64,000 nucleotides of DNA. Source: Dactylorhiza incarnata (taxonomy: Eukaryota; Streptophyta; Magnoliopsida; Asparagales; Orchidaceae). The stretch spans positions 4,068,501 through 4,132,500 of the forward strand of contig JAWHQI010000228.1 of assembly GCA_033032865.1 (NCBI GenBank), written 5' to 3'. Of this stretch, positions 1-10,170 are shown piece after piece. Below the pieces are notes generated by a model. It did not search any database and had not been told where the DNA came from. It worked only from the letters and a program-made list of their open reading frames with translations. The position numbers were made by a program, and so were the translations under genes. Within the stretch, counting starts at the first letter, position 1. The number at the start of each line of letters is the position of its first letter.

Positions 1-981
1 CACAACAATGATGATATGATTATTTTACAAATATATGTTGATGATATTATTTTTGGATCTACTAATGAAGAGATGTGTAAAGAAGTTATTTTAGTGATGA
101 AAAATGAATTTGAAATGAGTCTTGTAGGAGAACTATCTTATTTCCTTGGTTTTCAAATATCACAAGGAATTGATGGTATCTTTGTATGTCAAACTAAATA
201 TTTCCATGATATGCTTAAACATTTTGGATTTGAAAACCTTAAACATGCTTCTACACCAATGAGTGCATCACTAAAATTAGGAAAAGATGAATCAGGAATT
301 TCTATAGATCAAACTTTATATAGAGGTATGATAGGATCTCTACTTTATCTAAGTTTAACTAGACCCGATATTATGTTTGTTGTATGCTTATGTGCTCGAT
401 TTTAAGCCAATCCAAAAGAATCTCATTTAAAAGCGGTAAAATGAATTTTTAGATATCTCAATGGGTCATCTAGATTAGGATTATGGTACCCTCACAATAA
501 TTCATTTACACTTCACGGCTACTCCAATTCGGACTTGGTCGGTTGTTCACATGATAGAAAAAGCACTAGTGTTACTTGTTATTTTCTAGGACCTTCATTA
601 GTTGCATGGTCTAGTAGGAAACAAAATTCGGTTGCACTCTCCACCACGGAGGCCGAATACATTGCATTAGGGAGTTGTTGTGCACAAGCACTATGGATGA
701 GTCAAACTGTAGAGGACTTTGGTTTTCATCTAAACCTTATTGAATTAAAATGTGACAACAAAGGTGCCATTGAACTCGCAAATAATCTGGTACACCATTC
801 TAGATCCAAACATATAGATGTACGTCATCATTTCATAAGGGATCACATTAAGAAGGAAAATGTTAGAATAAGTTTCATTGGCACGGACTCTCAACTAGCT
901 GATATATTCACTAAACCTCTTCCCGATGAAAGGTTTCAAATGTTAAGGTTGGAATTAGGAGTCTTAGACATCTTAGGATGA
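1..981 (+). pseudogene. Element A pol 3' end: reverse transcriptase C-terminus and RNase H
   Basis: The reading frame starts upstream of the window. It shows the copia RT catalytic motif YVDDIIFGS near the start, then YFLGFQI, the conserved block KLGKDESG..D.TLYRGMIGSLLYL, and RPDIMF. RNase H follows with SCDRK-like and STTEAEYIALGSCCAQALW motifs, KCDNKGAIELANN, RSKHIDVRHHFIRDHI and LADIFTKPLP, ending ELGVLDILG. Two in-frame stops (TAA at 403-405 and TGA at 442-444) separate RT from RNase H with no frame change, so the gene is dead by point mutation. In life the product would copy element RNA into DNA in virus-like particles. The family identity is very secure. Confidence 0.93.
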
Positions 982-2785
982 ATAGCATGTAAAACGCTAA
1001 TGTTTTATGCAATTTGAGCAATCAAGACATCTCTGAAAATTACAAAATTTCTGTATAAAACTACTCTTAAGACCCCTAATCAATATCAAAAATCAAATTT
1101 TTAAAATTCTCAAAACATCGTGTACTGTTTCCAGCGCTAGCGTTAGCGCCGGCGCTAGTTTGAATGTTTGAATTTTGTTATTTTCAAAATTTCTAAAAAT
1201 CCTTAAAAATATGTTAGTTTATATGTACTAATTGTTTTTTGTGTTTCTGACTATTTTATTTTTGTTTTTATTATGAAAAATCAACTACAAAAATTCAAAA
1301 TTCAAAATTACAAAAATATGTTTTTGTGATTTTTCTGTTTTTATTTCATTAAAATTTTTCAAAACAACAAAAAAAACTGTATGATCTTTATTGCTAATAT
1401 CAAGCATGAATGAATTCTATTATTTAGAATTATATACAATGTTAAAATTTATTCCTTGAAATTACTATGAACATTGTTTTGTTTATCATGGTTTGATATA
1501 TCAATTTAAAGTGCATCGATTGTATTGAAAAATATGTGTAGAACCAAGCTTAGCATGCCTCTAAGTATGTGTAAATGATACCTTTCACTCACTTATTTTG
1601 GTAATCCACATGTGTGTTTAAATCTAAAAATGCTTGCTTGTGTATAGTATTTGTACAATGAATTAAAACTTGCATAAGTTTATTACCTACCTACATTTGA
1701 ATTGCACTTGTGAAATTTAGAAAAGTGGTTAAGTTTAAAAATCTTTGGGTTTGCAAAACAAGTGTATTCGGAGAATGTTGTCTCATAAATGTGAACAAAA
1801 AAATTATATATATGGACAAATATAACTCCACCAAGCACTACTTGAACCTCCTGATAAGTCTTCATAAGCATTGTGAGGTTGAGCACCTTGGATAGAATAG
1901 TAAAGTGTCTTGTGCAACCCTTGATTAATACACCACTTTTTATAAAATAGTGTGCATTAAAGTGTGTGAAAGTTAATTTACTTGTGTTTTACTGTGCACT
2001 TTACTCTACATATGTCTTGTATTTTGTGACTTAAATCAATTGTTAACATTGTCCAAAATACACTTTTGTGCACATCATTATCTTTCATAACACTTCTTCT
2101 CATGAGTATTGGATTCTAATGCTTTATCTATACTACTCTTTATATAAAAAATGCATTAGATAACCTAGCATGATCTCTACAATGTTTTGGTATTTCTTGA
2201 ACTTAAATTTAAGTAACATTGTAGTATATTCCCTTTTTAATATGTTCATCTCATTCTTGGTATCTTCATGTAAAACTATGAGATTTCCAAAAGGTTATAA
2301 CATCTTTACATTTTGAACTTAAACTCCAAAATATATACTTATGATTTTTTTCTTACAAAAAGATGTTTCTTATAACTTTCCGCTTGCTTACAACTCATAT
2401 CTATTTATTTGAAATCTCTTCAATATTATGCTTAAACTCTTTATCATTTCGTATATTACAAAAGCTCGATCATGATTTATAACTAGCCTAAAGAATGCCT
2501 CCTTACTACCCTCACCCTACCTTCTTTTGATAATACCAAAAGGGGGAGATTGATTGAAGAAATCTATATAGGAGAAATATAGAAGATTAAGGGGAGAATA
2601 ATTCATGTAATCTATCATTTAGGGGGAGTAAAACATAAATTGCATTAATGTAGGGGGAGCACTAAGATAGGGGGAGTATGCACATTTCTCATGCTTATCA
2701 TATTCTATAGTTGCACTATTTATCATGCTTATCATATACTATAAACACTAATGTTGATTTCTTGCTAAGTGGATTTGTTATTATC
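982..2785. other. Element A post-pol noncoding spacer
   Basis: About 1.8 kb of AT-rich DNA between the pol stop and the polypurine tract, with no credible ORF. A cluster of GCTAGCG/GGCGCTAG-type sequence lies at 1131-1160, 150 bp after pol. From about 1630 to 2120 the sequence is clearly homologous, in reverse complement, to the spacers of element B (18100-18720) and element F (55240-55520). Purine-rich AGGGGGAG runs recur at about 2540-2680. The function is unknown; it may be a noncoding transcript region, an extended polypurine region or a degenerate aORF region. Confidence 0.75.
1131..1160. promoter_or_regulatory. Element A internal CpG motif cluster
   Basis: GC-rich island in AT-rich surroundings that contains overlapping AGCGCTAGCG, GTTAGCGCC and GGCGCTAG words. 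The same words recur in the A LTR (2949-3110). It lies 150 bp after the pol stop, the same relative position as in element B (19400-19430). A regulatory role is inferred from position and recurrence only. Confidence 0.5.
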
Positions 2786-2798
2786 AAAAGGGGGAGAT
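2786..2798 (+). other. Element A polypurine tract
   Basis: AAAAGGGGGAGAT directly precedes the LTR TGTTGG, as expected for the plus-strand primer of reverse transcription. Confidence 0.85.
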
Positions 2799-3888
2799 TG
2801 TTGGACATGTGTGTCACATCCCTTTGTTTGAGAATAACAAATCCCAAATTGTATTTGATCTTGTTTGTCGTGTGTTTATAGTGTGCAGGAATTATAAGTG
2901 CAATACTTCACAGATAGAAAGCAGCTGAATTCAAACATCTGGAAGAATGCACTACTGCCAGCGTTAGGGGTTAACGCAGGCGCTAGCGCTACCGCCAGCG
3001 TTAGCTCTACCGCCAGGCACTAGCTCAAGTTCGTGCATAGCGCCACACCGCTGACGGTTTCGCAACCGCTCCACACGAACGCTACCGCAGGCGCTAGGAT
3101 CTATCATAGGCGCTATCTTCAAGTTCTATAAATTGATGGGCTCTCTCTCATTTTAGTTAGTGCTTCTAGAGAGATTAATTGTGCCAAATTTCCAGAACTG
3201 CTACTCTACCGAAAGTTCATCTCACACTCAAAGCCAAAGAGGATTTCTGGAGAAGGAAGCCACCACGCTGCATCCGAAGAACGATCGCTTCAACCTCGCT
3301 TATGCTACATCGATCCTTCATCCTCAACTTTAGAAATCTCAAAAAGGGAGTTCTTGTTATTTGCTTTATTTCCTTATTGTAATTTTTGTAGTAGAATTCG
3401 CCTTGTGTTGGCGACTATGTCCTTGCGCGGCTTAGGGGTTAATTCGTCGTGTGAGTTGGCGACTAGGTCTAGGAGATTAGATCTAGGGGGTGCTTGACGC
3501 TATATTCGGGGAAGAATTGGCTAGAGCGGCTTGAGGCCATATCCGAGGAAGGATTGGCTAAAGCCAACCGGTTTGTGGGGATACAAGTCGGTATAGAAAA
3601 GGAATTTTTTTTTTACTTTGTACGCCTCTGATTTCTAGCGATATTGAAATCAAATTTATGTAAACACCTTTTAATATAATATAATCATGTCTCCATTTGT
3701 GTTTACTTGATTTCTTTCATTTGGCATAAACTATAAAATTGTAAATTACTATTGTTTCTTCTTTTTAGCTAAATTGTTATCTCGTTCTAATTTACTTTAA
3801 ACAATTTAGTAAATCGTCTAAAAATTTAAAAAGAAAAGTTATTCCCTTATTCACCCCACCCCCTCTAAGGGCGCCAATCGATCCAACA
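2799..3888 (+). repeat. Element A 3' LTR
   Basis: A 1,090-bp LTR starting TGTTGG and ending CCAACA, preceded by a polypurine tract. The left part matches the B LTR in reverse complement (TTTGAGAATAACAAATCC, GTATTTGATCTTG). The right end has the C-rich signature of this lineage (TTCACC..CCCTCTAAGG). A dense CpG motif cluster (CAGGCGCTAGCGCTACCGCC and relatives) lies at 2949-3110, upstream of a possible TATA box in TCTATAAATTG at about 3122-3134. U3, R and U5 cannot be delimited exactly. Confidence 0.88.
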
Positions 3889-4480
3889 AAATGCTCCAAA
3901 CAATGGGAAGAGAAAGGGCATGGGAATGAGTGCATTGAAGGCTCCCCATGAAGAAATCCAAATGGCCCATCATGGACCATTTGTGTTTGGTGCCTCAGCC
4001 CCCACCTTCAAGGGTAAAGGAGCAACACCTTCCCAATCTCTTCCAGATAAGATGCAGGCTGGTAGCACCAGTATAATCAACTCTCACTTGATCATACCTG
4101 ATGCCATCAACACCATGACAGCTACCAAGCTGACATCTGTTGCTGATCAACAAATAAAGTCAAGAAGAAATAATTATACTAGGCAGCTAGCCAGCCCCTG
4201 GCTGAGAGAGATAGGAAGAATGATGCTGCCTTCTCTACTGAACATAACCATTATGATTCTCCACCCACTTCAAAAATTGTTCAGAAAATAAGATACCACA
4301 TCCATGAATGTTGGTGCTGTGGCAAAGTGGGACGCTTTGCCATTTAATGTTGGCACAACCCTAGTGTGCCTAGTGCAAAGGAGAGACCTCCTGGAAAGGA
4401 TGAGGTGAGTAGAAGAATTCCTTATTATGTTAACAAGAACCTAGGACCCAAGTCACCTTGGGTTCCTAAGGGATATTAAG
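3889..4480 (+). pseudogene. Element E gag C-terminal remnant with CCHC-like zinc knuckle
   Basis: The translation includes ALKAPHEEI..HHGPFVFG, similar to a gag stretch of element C (EAPYEEI...GSFVHG). It then has ECWCCGKVGRFAI followed by a stop, then CWHNP, matching the second knuckle of D (CWCCGKVGHFALDCW). The CX2CX4HX4C pattern has His replaced by Arg, and a stop sits before the last Cys. The segment ends GPKSPWVPKGY-stop, parallel to NFVWVPKKR at the end of gag in D. Frame changes occur between about 4290 and 4310. The upstream gag was displaced by insertion of A. Confidence 0.78.
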
Positions 4481-5165
4481 TCTGTTTTGCAGGGAAGTCC
4501 ATTTAGCCAATAAAAGGCAAACAAGGCTGATGGACAATAAGATATCCAGGCTTAACTCTGGACTAAGAAAAACTTCACCACATGCCAAGATGCACTGATC
4601 AAGGAGGAGCTAAAGTAAAGATAAGAGAAACATCAAATCAAGGGGGAGCTACTAGCTCAAGAAGATATGAAAGCTAAGGTGAAGGTAACTATATTAATGT
4701 TCAATACATAACCTCATCCTTATCATCTTACTAAAGGTAATTTGTACTTGAGTAAGCAAAAGCTATCACTCAAGGAGCACATATGTATGGCACTGCTGAA
4801 GAATTGCACTGATCATACAAAAGAGTGAAAAAGAACAATATCATTTTGAACAAAAATTATATCGTCGAAATGATGATTGGTATTGTCGGAATGAGTCCTC
4901 GACATCGAATTTGCATCACGATGATACCTAATCATCAATGGACTCTTAAATAGACCTGAGCTTAAATAATCATAATAGCTTAACTCGAGTTAATCAGACA
5001 TTTAACAAATGACACTTCATCTTCCAACTCGGAAACTATAAATAAGGTCAGATGTCTTAAGGTTAAAACACTTTCTACATTAGCCCTAAAAAGACGCTGT
5101 GCTCTCTACGCCTTCGAAGAGTGAACGAGTCGACTAAACTAGAATCCTCTTAGATCAAGTAAGAA
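4481..5165 (+). promoter_or_regulatory. Element E region upstream of aORF: motif cluster, TATA-like box, leader
   Basis: Noncoding in all frames. At about 4859-4945 are ATATCGTCGA, TTGTCGG and CTCGACATCGA words, the same type as the repeated TATCGTCGA words of the E LTR (7681-8170). A TATA-like ACTATAAATAAGG is at 5036-5048, and a leader of about 100 bases runs to the aORF ATG at 5166. A possible purine tract with AAGGGGGAGCT is at 4636-4650. The arrangement parallels C and D. Promoter activity is inferred. Confidence 0.55.
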
Positions 5166-7308
5166 ATGGCGCCAAAGAAGGAAGGATTCCTCTTTTAAGG
5201 AAGTGAAGTGGTGAGGAATGGTTTCGTGGAAGGACCAGAGGAGATTTAAAATGCTATCAAGCTACTGGACACCGTCGGTCTGGAATTTGACCTCTCCGAA
5301 CCAACAGTGATACTCAAAAGAGAAGTGTTGGAGTTCTACTTGAATGCCAAGGGTGGATCAAAAGGAACATCTGTGAAAACCGTAATCAATGGGATAAAGG
5401 TCAAAGTGAATCCTAAGAGGCTGGCCAAGGCACTTCAGCTGTCGGCCTTTGCCAAGGGGGAGGAAGATGAAAAGGTCACCCAGGAAGACCTCAATAGAGC
5501 TCTGGAATGGTGCAGACACTCCAGCAAGACCCATGGGTCCCTGGAAAGGAAGAGTTTTAATCAACAAGGAAAACTTGTCACAGATATAGTAGGTAAAGCC
5601 CTCCTCTGCAAGGTAGGGTCACATGATAGGATATCCAAGCCCATGTTTGAGATAATGGCAAGGATAATCCTAAGTAAAAAGACCAATTGGGGTCAGCTAA
5701 TTTTCAAGAGGATACAAGAAAGCTTTCAAGCTCCAAATCTGGGAAGAATTCTATCACTATATCTTCTGCTATCCTACCCTGAAATCCTTAACAAAAAGTA
5801 TGGTGTAAGAAATCATCACATGAAAAGGATGGACATCAAGATCCTTGATAGGTGGGAAAAGTTCTGACTAGATCTCCCAAGAGGTTGAAGACTGCAGAGG
5901 AAGTGAAGAGCAAGGCATAAATGTCATCAGAAGAAAGTGAATCAGGCAACAGCTCAGAATCGTCTGACTCTGAAGTGCCCGCAGAGAAAAGAAATGTCTC
6001 CCCTCAGAGCTCTGCCTTAATCTGGGATTCGGAACTGAGAAAGAGGATTCTGAGACTGAGGGGGAGAAGAATGGTGAACTCCATGTTCAAGTGGAAGAAG
6101 TGATCAATAAGATCATTGGGGCTGAGGATGCTATCCATCATGGATCAGGAGACCAAGAGGACCCAAGTAAAGATCCCCAAGAAGAGAAGCTAGAGGATTC
6201 TATTGATGAGACTAGCAGAAATCTGCCAAGTCCTTAAAGGGAAAGAGGGCCAAACCATTCACCCATCAGAAAACCTCTATCTCCAATAATTGAAGGGAAT
6301 GAATAAGAGGAACCAGAACAAGCTAGTTTATCTCCATAGAATAGACCAATGGAGCTCTCACTATTATCTCTGATAAAGATGCTCCTGGAATAACAAAGAT
6401 TAAAAATTGAAAGCTATGTCACCTCTGCTGTCAGTGAACTGAAAAAGGAACTATCTGCTGAAACTGAAAGCCCGAGAAATGATGTGAAGAATCTACAAGA
6501 GCATACTACCAAAGAGATATCCCTTACTCACAAGGGTCTATCTAACTTAGGGGTCAATCAGACATTGATTGTCAGCAACATAGAAAAGGCCTACATTGCA
6601 TCCACCAAGAGGATAGCTGAACACAAAACTAATCTTCAAGAACGTCTATATCACCACAATAAGGATCTAGACAGTCATCTTCTTGAGACCAAGAATCACT
6701 TGGAAGCAGGAATCCACATGCTTAAAAACAAGATATTGGATTCCGAGGAGAATCTTCAAAGGGGGATATCTGAAGAGGTCATAAAGGGGGAGAAATCAAT
6801 AATAAAGGCTAGTGGTGAGCATGCCAACTGGACCACAAATACCAACAGGGAAGCAATGAATCTCCCTCTATATTTTGATGAGCTTGCTGAAGAGTACCCT
6901 GCTGAAGAGCAACATGCAGACATTCCTGATACTGCCACTGATAAGGGTAAAGAGAAGGAAGTACTAGAGGATGAAGAAGTAAAAATGAGGAAGAGAAAGT
7001 ACAGGGAGGAAATGGAGAAAAAGGATGACTATGAAAGATGGAGTCCCAAATCCAGAATCATCATTCTAAAAGCATGGGAGCACGTGAAAGCTAATAAAGG
7101 TGAATGATATAATGTATACAGTCCTCAAGAATGGGCTAAATATGAAGATCAGGAAGAATCGAGACAGAGTCACAGAAGGGACAAGCAAGCAGGTAGAATC
7201 CCAACTGATGCTCCTGAACCTCTCAAGTATCATCCCAAACCGTTTGAATACTTCATCAGACAAGCTGAAAAAGGAGCAGGAAGCCAGTTTCAAGAAAGCA
7301 AAGGGTGA
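5166..7308 (+). pseudogene. Element E aORF: post-pol additional protein, broken
   Basis: Starts with MAPKKEGF. A 186-aa open stretch (5307-5867) carries blocks shared with C and D: REVLEFY, INGIKVKV, WCRHSSKTHGS, LLCKVGSHDRIS...F...II.....NWGQ..F.RI, and APNLGRILSLY. A serine/acid-rich middle region follows. A C-terminal predicted coiled-coil part (6484-7107) contains EEVIKGEKSIIKASGEHANW and KYREEMEKKDDYERWSP, again matching D. After a stop at 7105-7107 the same frame continues (EWAKYEDQEESR, YHPKPFEYF) to 7306-7308. There are several stops and frame changes. The function is unknown. It resembles proteins usually labelled putative plant transposon protein or env-like ORF; I see no convincing signal peptide or membrane segment. 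Confidence 0.75.
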
Positions 7309-7516
7309 AGCTGCCATGAGGGCACCAGAGATATAGATGGCCAAATCTTTAAGGGGCTAAATGTAGAAATGTCAAAACCATTTGAAAACATTTGGCACTA
7401 TTTATAAATGAAGTAATATTTGTCAAATTCTGTGTTCACTCAAATATAGATGCTATGTCACCATTATATGCTTATTTGCTTAAGATGTACTTTATCATTG
7501 AGTCGGTTATGATTTT

Positions 7517-7533
7517 TTCAAATAGGGGGAGAT
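7517..7533 (+). other. Element E polypurine tract
   Basis: TTCAAATAGGGGGAGAT abuts the LTR start TGTTGGG. The same tract in reverse complement (ATCTCCCCCTATTTGAA) borders the 3' LTRs of C and D, which supports close kinship of C, D and E. Confidence 0.85.
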
Positions 7534-9279
7534 TGTTGGGAACAGTGCCCAGCAGTGTTCCTGATTTGAAGAAGTGCTCAGCTCAATGATAAGTACAAAT
7601 TATATATAACGCCATATCTAGTTCATGCTTGCAGAGATATGACAATATGTCCAGTACTTCAATAACCTGCCTAAGTATAATATCGTCGAAAAAGGCTGGA
7701 CATATCGTCGACAAGTATAGGCACATCATTGAAATGATGGGCAAAGCAAAGAAGAATGATTATGTTTGATGTCGTCGAAAAGGATCAATCGTATCGTCGA
7801 CAACAACAGTCATATCATCAACAACATGCAGAGCAAGGAAAGATAGTGATATCGTTGTGACATTCACATTAAAGTGATATCGGGATGTCGAGATGAAGAA
7901 GAAGACTTAAGGAGGTCATATGAAGACAGGCAATTGCTAAAGTATAGTCTGTCGACATAATATCAATCATGTCGTCGACAAGATAATGTGGTTTCAGCGA
8001 TATCTAGAAGACAAGGAGTTCTCGCTGATATCAGTTTGATGACTTCGTGTCATCTTAAGCTCTAGTGCAGAAGTGATGTTCCGTATCGTCGAGATATCAC
8101 TATCTGATGAAGAATTGAAGAAGAGACTAGTTCAAGTCATCGACAAGCCCTGTCGTCGAGATATTGTCCATGTCTTCGTAACAATGGAAATATCATCAGA
8201 AAGATTCAAAAGTAGATGGACGCTGTCAGCATTTAATGTCGCCGCCTGATTATCTAATCAACGCGTGCTCTTGAGGGATGGGTGTCTGTCAGAATAGGAC
8301 ATCATATGTGACTGTTAAGAGGCTCATCCGTCCAATAAAATGGAGGAGTGATGCCCTAGAAAAAGAAGGAGAGAAAGAAATGAAAAATAATCCCGCCTAG
8401 CAATACAACAGTACAAGCAGCGGTGAAGAAAGAAACAAGGGAAGAACAAAATGATTATTTTGTGTTCTTCAAGTTGCAGTCCAATTTCATCAACTGTTAA
8501 GAAGTGTTCAAGGAAGATAGCCAGTAATCACCCAGCACAGCAAAAAGCTTGAAGAAGATTTGCACTGTCAATATTCACATCGAAAGCATCTTCTTCAAGT
8601 AAAGAAGTCGATCTCCATCAGGTAGAATCAATATTGTAAATCTATTTGTGTAAGGCTTGCGGGCCAAAATTTTGAGATCTATTTTCAGATCTAAGTGTCA
8701 AGATCGAGGGCTTGAGATCTGTGAGGCCTGAGGGCTAGGGCAGAGGACTTGCGGGTCCAAACGTGTCGAGCTTGTGGGCTCGGGTGTAGTGAAAGAGTTT
8801 CCGGGCCTAGGCTACAGGCAAGACTTGAGGGTCTGTGCTGTGTAGGGCTTGAGGGCTTGTGTGTCGATCTTGCGGGTTCGGGTGCAGTGAAGGGGCTTGT
8901 GGGCCTAGGCTGCAGGAAAGACTTACGGGTCTGTGTTGTGTAGGGCTTGAGGGTCTGAGTGTCGAGCTTGCAGGCTCGGGTGCAGTGAAGGGGCTTGAGA
9001 GCCTAGGCTGTAGGGACTTGCGTGTCCGAGTTGTAAGGCTTGCGGGCTGGAGACATTGCAGAGTTTGCTGAGCCTAGCACACTGCTAGGTAGGCGCAAAG
9101 GAAAAGAGGTCTACACCCTGTCTTAGGAATATCTATAAGTTCTTGAGTGTTTTCTTTGCTGTACTTTTCTAATCTATAGCTCTATTAACCAGAAAACAAG
9201 TACACCAATGAGGGGGAAGAAAAATATTTTGAAAAACTTATTCACCCCCCCCCCCCCCCCTCTAGGTGATAAGTCGACA
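7534..9279 (+). repeat. Element E 3' LTR
   Basis: Begins TGTTGGGAAC after the polypurine tract and runs through the conserved end signature TTCACC(C)nTCTAGGTGAT at 9241-9270. TATCGTCGA/GTCGTCGACA words are scattered from 7681 to 8170. A 98-bp minisatellite is at 8763-9055, and a C tract of about 16 bases is at 9245-9260. Gypsy integrase coding sequence resumes by about 9290, so the LTR ends near 9279-9284. I chose CA at 9278-9279; this is not certain. Confidence 0.78.
8763..9055. repeat. 98-bp minisatellite inside the E LTR
   Basis: Three tandem units begin GTGTCGAG/TC at 8763, 8861 and 8959, exactly 98 bp apart, with the third unit decaying. Each unit holds smaller CTTG(A/C)GGG(C/T)-type subrepeats. 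ORFs seen across it are by-products of the repeat. Confidence 0.85.
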
Positions 9280-9360
9280 CCCAATAACTTACAGTATGAT
9301 TGCACAGTGTTCCCCATAGCATCGTTAGTGACCGATATGGTCGCTTTACTTAGAATGATT

Positions 9361-9365
9361 GGAGG
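9361..9365. repeat. Left target-site duplication of foldback (GGAGG)
   Basis: GGAGG occurs immediately before the foldback and again at 10166-10170 immediately after it, within the gypsy integrase sequence. Confidence 0.8.
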
Positions 9366-10165
9366 TGATGCAGCATGCCCAGGGCCGACCGACCCTGGCT
9401 CGGCCAGAAGGAACACGTTCCAGTCGTACTGCCAGGCTGCAGCCCAAGCACCCCAAACCATCTCCGGCCCCACCACAGAGCCATTAGGTTGTTGAGGCCA
9501 GGGCTCGATCCCCCAACCTCCTTGATAAAGAGTCTTCAGGCAGACTCTCATCACCAACTGAGCTACTCAGTTGGTGATGAGAGTCTGCCTGAAGACTCTT
9601 TATCAAGGAGGTCGGGGGATCGAGCCCTGGCCTCAACAACCTAACGGCTCTATGGTGGGGCCGGAGACGGTTTGGGGTGCTTGGGCTGCAGCCCGGCAGT
9701 ACGACTGGAACGTGTTCCTTCTGGCCGAGCTAGGGTGGGTCGGCCCTGGGCGTGCTGCATCAAAAAAGTGCACTTTTTTGATGCAGCACGCCCAGGGCCG
9801 ACCCACCCTTGCTCGGCCAGAAGGAACACGTTCCAGTCGCACTGCCGGGCTGCAGCCCAAGCACCCCAACCCGTCTCCGGACCCACCACAGAGCTGTTAT
9901 GTTGTTGAGGCCAGGGATCGATCCCCCGAACTCCTTGATAAAGAGTCTTCAGGGAGACTCTCATCACCCTCAGTTGGTGATGAGAGTCTGCCTGAAGACT
10001 CTTTATCAAGGAGGTCGGGGGATCGAGCCCTGGCCTCAACAACCTAACGGCTCTGTGGTGGGGCCGGAGACGGGTTGGGGTGCTTGGCCTGCAGCCCGAC
10101 AGTGCGATTGGAGGATGTTCCTTCTGGCCGAGCCAGGGTGGGTCGGCCCTGGGCGTTCTGCATCA
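9366..10165. mobile_element. 800-bp composite foldback of four tRNA-derived SINE-like units
   Basis: Four units of 190-197 bp alternate in orientation: 9366-9562 (-), 9566-9762 (+), 9779-9968 (-), 9969-10165 (+). Each pair meets head to head at CTGAG/CTCAG. The two pairs meet tail to tail at the palindrome AAAAAGTGCACTTTTT (9763-9778). Unit heads resemble a tRNA promoter: an A box TAGCTCAGTTGG (9554-9565, minus) and a B-box-like GGATCGAGCCC about 45-50 bp later (9617-9627, plus). Outer ends are TGATGCAG and CTGCATCA, and a 5-bp duplication GGAGG flanks the whole. TG...CA ends with a 5-bp duplication look integrase-like, whereas the unit looks like a SINE. No protein is encoded. Confidence 0.82.
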
Positions 10166-10170
10166 GGAGG
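10166..10170. repeat. Right target-site duplication of foldback (GGAGG)
   Basis: Copy of the GGAGG at 9361-9365, followed by resumed integrase sequence. Confidence 0.8.

Larger units (their letters stand above)
1..3888 (+). mobile_element. Element A: Ty1/copia retrotransposon, SIRE/Maximus-like, 3' part
   Basis: This is the 3' end of a copia element that starts outside the window. The order is reverse transcriptase end, RNase H, long AT-rich spacer, polypurine tract and 3' LTR, all on the + strand. The LTR ends in TGTTGG and CCAACA, the usual inverted hexamers of this lineage. Sequence resuming at 3889 is gag of another element (E), so A is inserted inside E. The 5' LTR is not visible, so the target duplication cannot be checked; the right-hand candidate is AAATG. 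Element B in this window is a relative, with a homologous LTR, pol and post-pol spacer. Confidence 0.9.
3889..9279 (+). mobile_element. Element E: copia-derived element with gag remnant and aORF but no pol
   Basis: Between the end of the A LTR and the gypsy integrase of H there is a degraded gag end with a zinc-knuckle remnant, a short spacer with a promoter-like segment, a long aORF, a polypurine tract and a 1.75-kb LTR beginning TGTTGGG. There is no integrase, reverse transcriptase or RNase H between gag and the aORF, which lie only about 0.7 kb apart. E is therefore an internally deleted, non-autonomous copy, or one member of a deletion subfamily. Its aORF matches those of C and D. The LTR end (9279) is accurate to only a few bases. 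Confidence 0.82.

Noticed and set aside
1683..1895. Small ORFs (61-67 aa) in the A spacer
   Set aside because: Not conserved as reading frames in the homologous spacers of B and F.
7660..8170. CRISPR-like array because of repeated TATCGTCGA words
   Set aside because: Irregular spacing, short words and plant retrotransposon context; it is part of the LTR.
8749..9071. Gly/Cys/Leu-rich ORFs over the E LTR
   Set aside because: They are translations of a 98-bp noncoding minisatellite.
9490..9640. A possible functional tRNA gene from A-box and B-box sequences
   Set aside because: There is no acceptor-stem pairing or anticodon arm around the boxes, and the unit continues as a 197-bp repeat, so it is a tRNA-derived SINE head.
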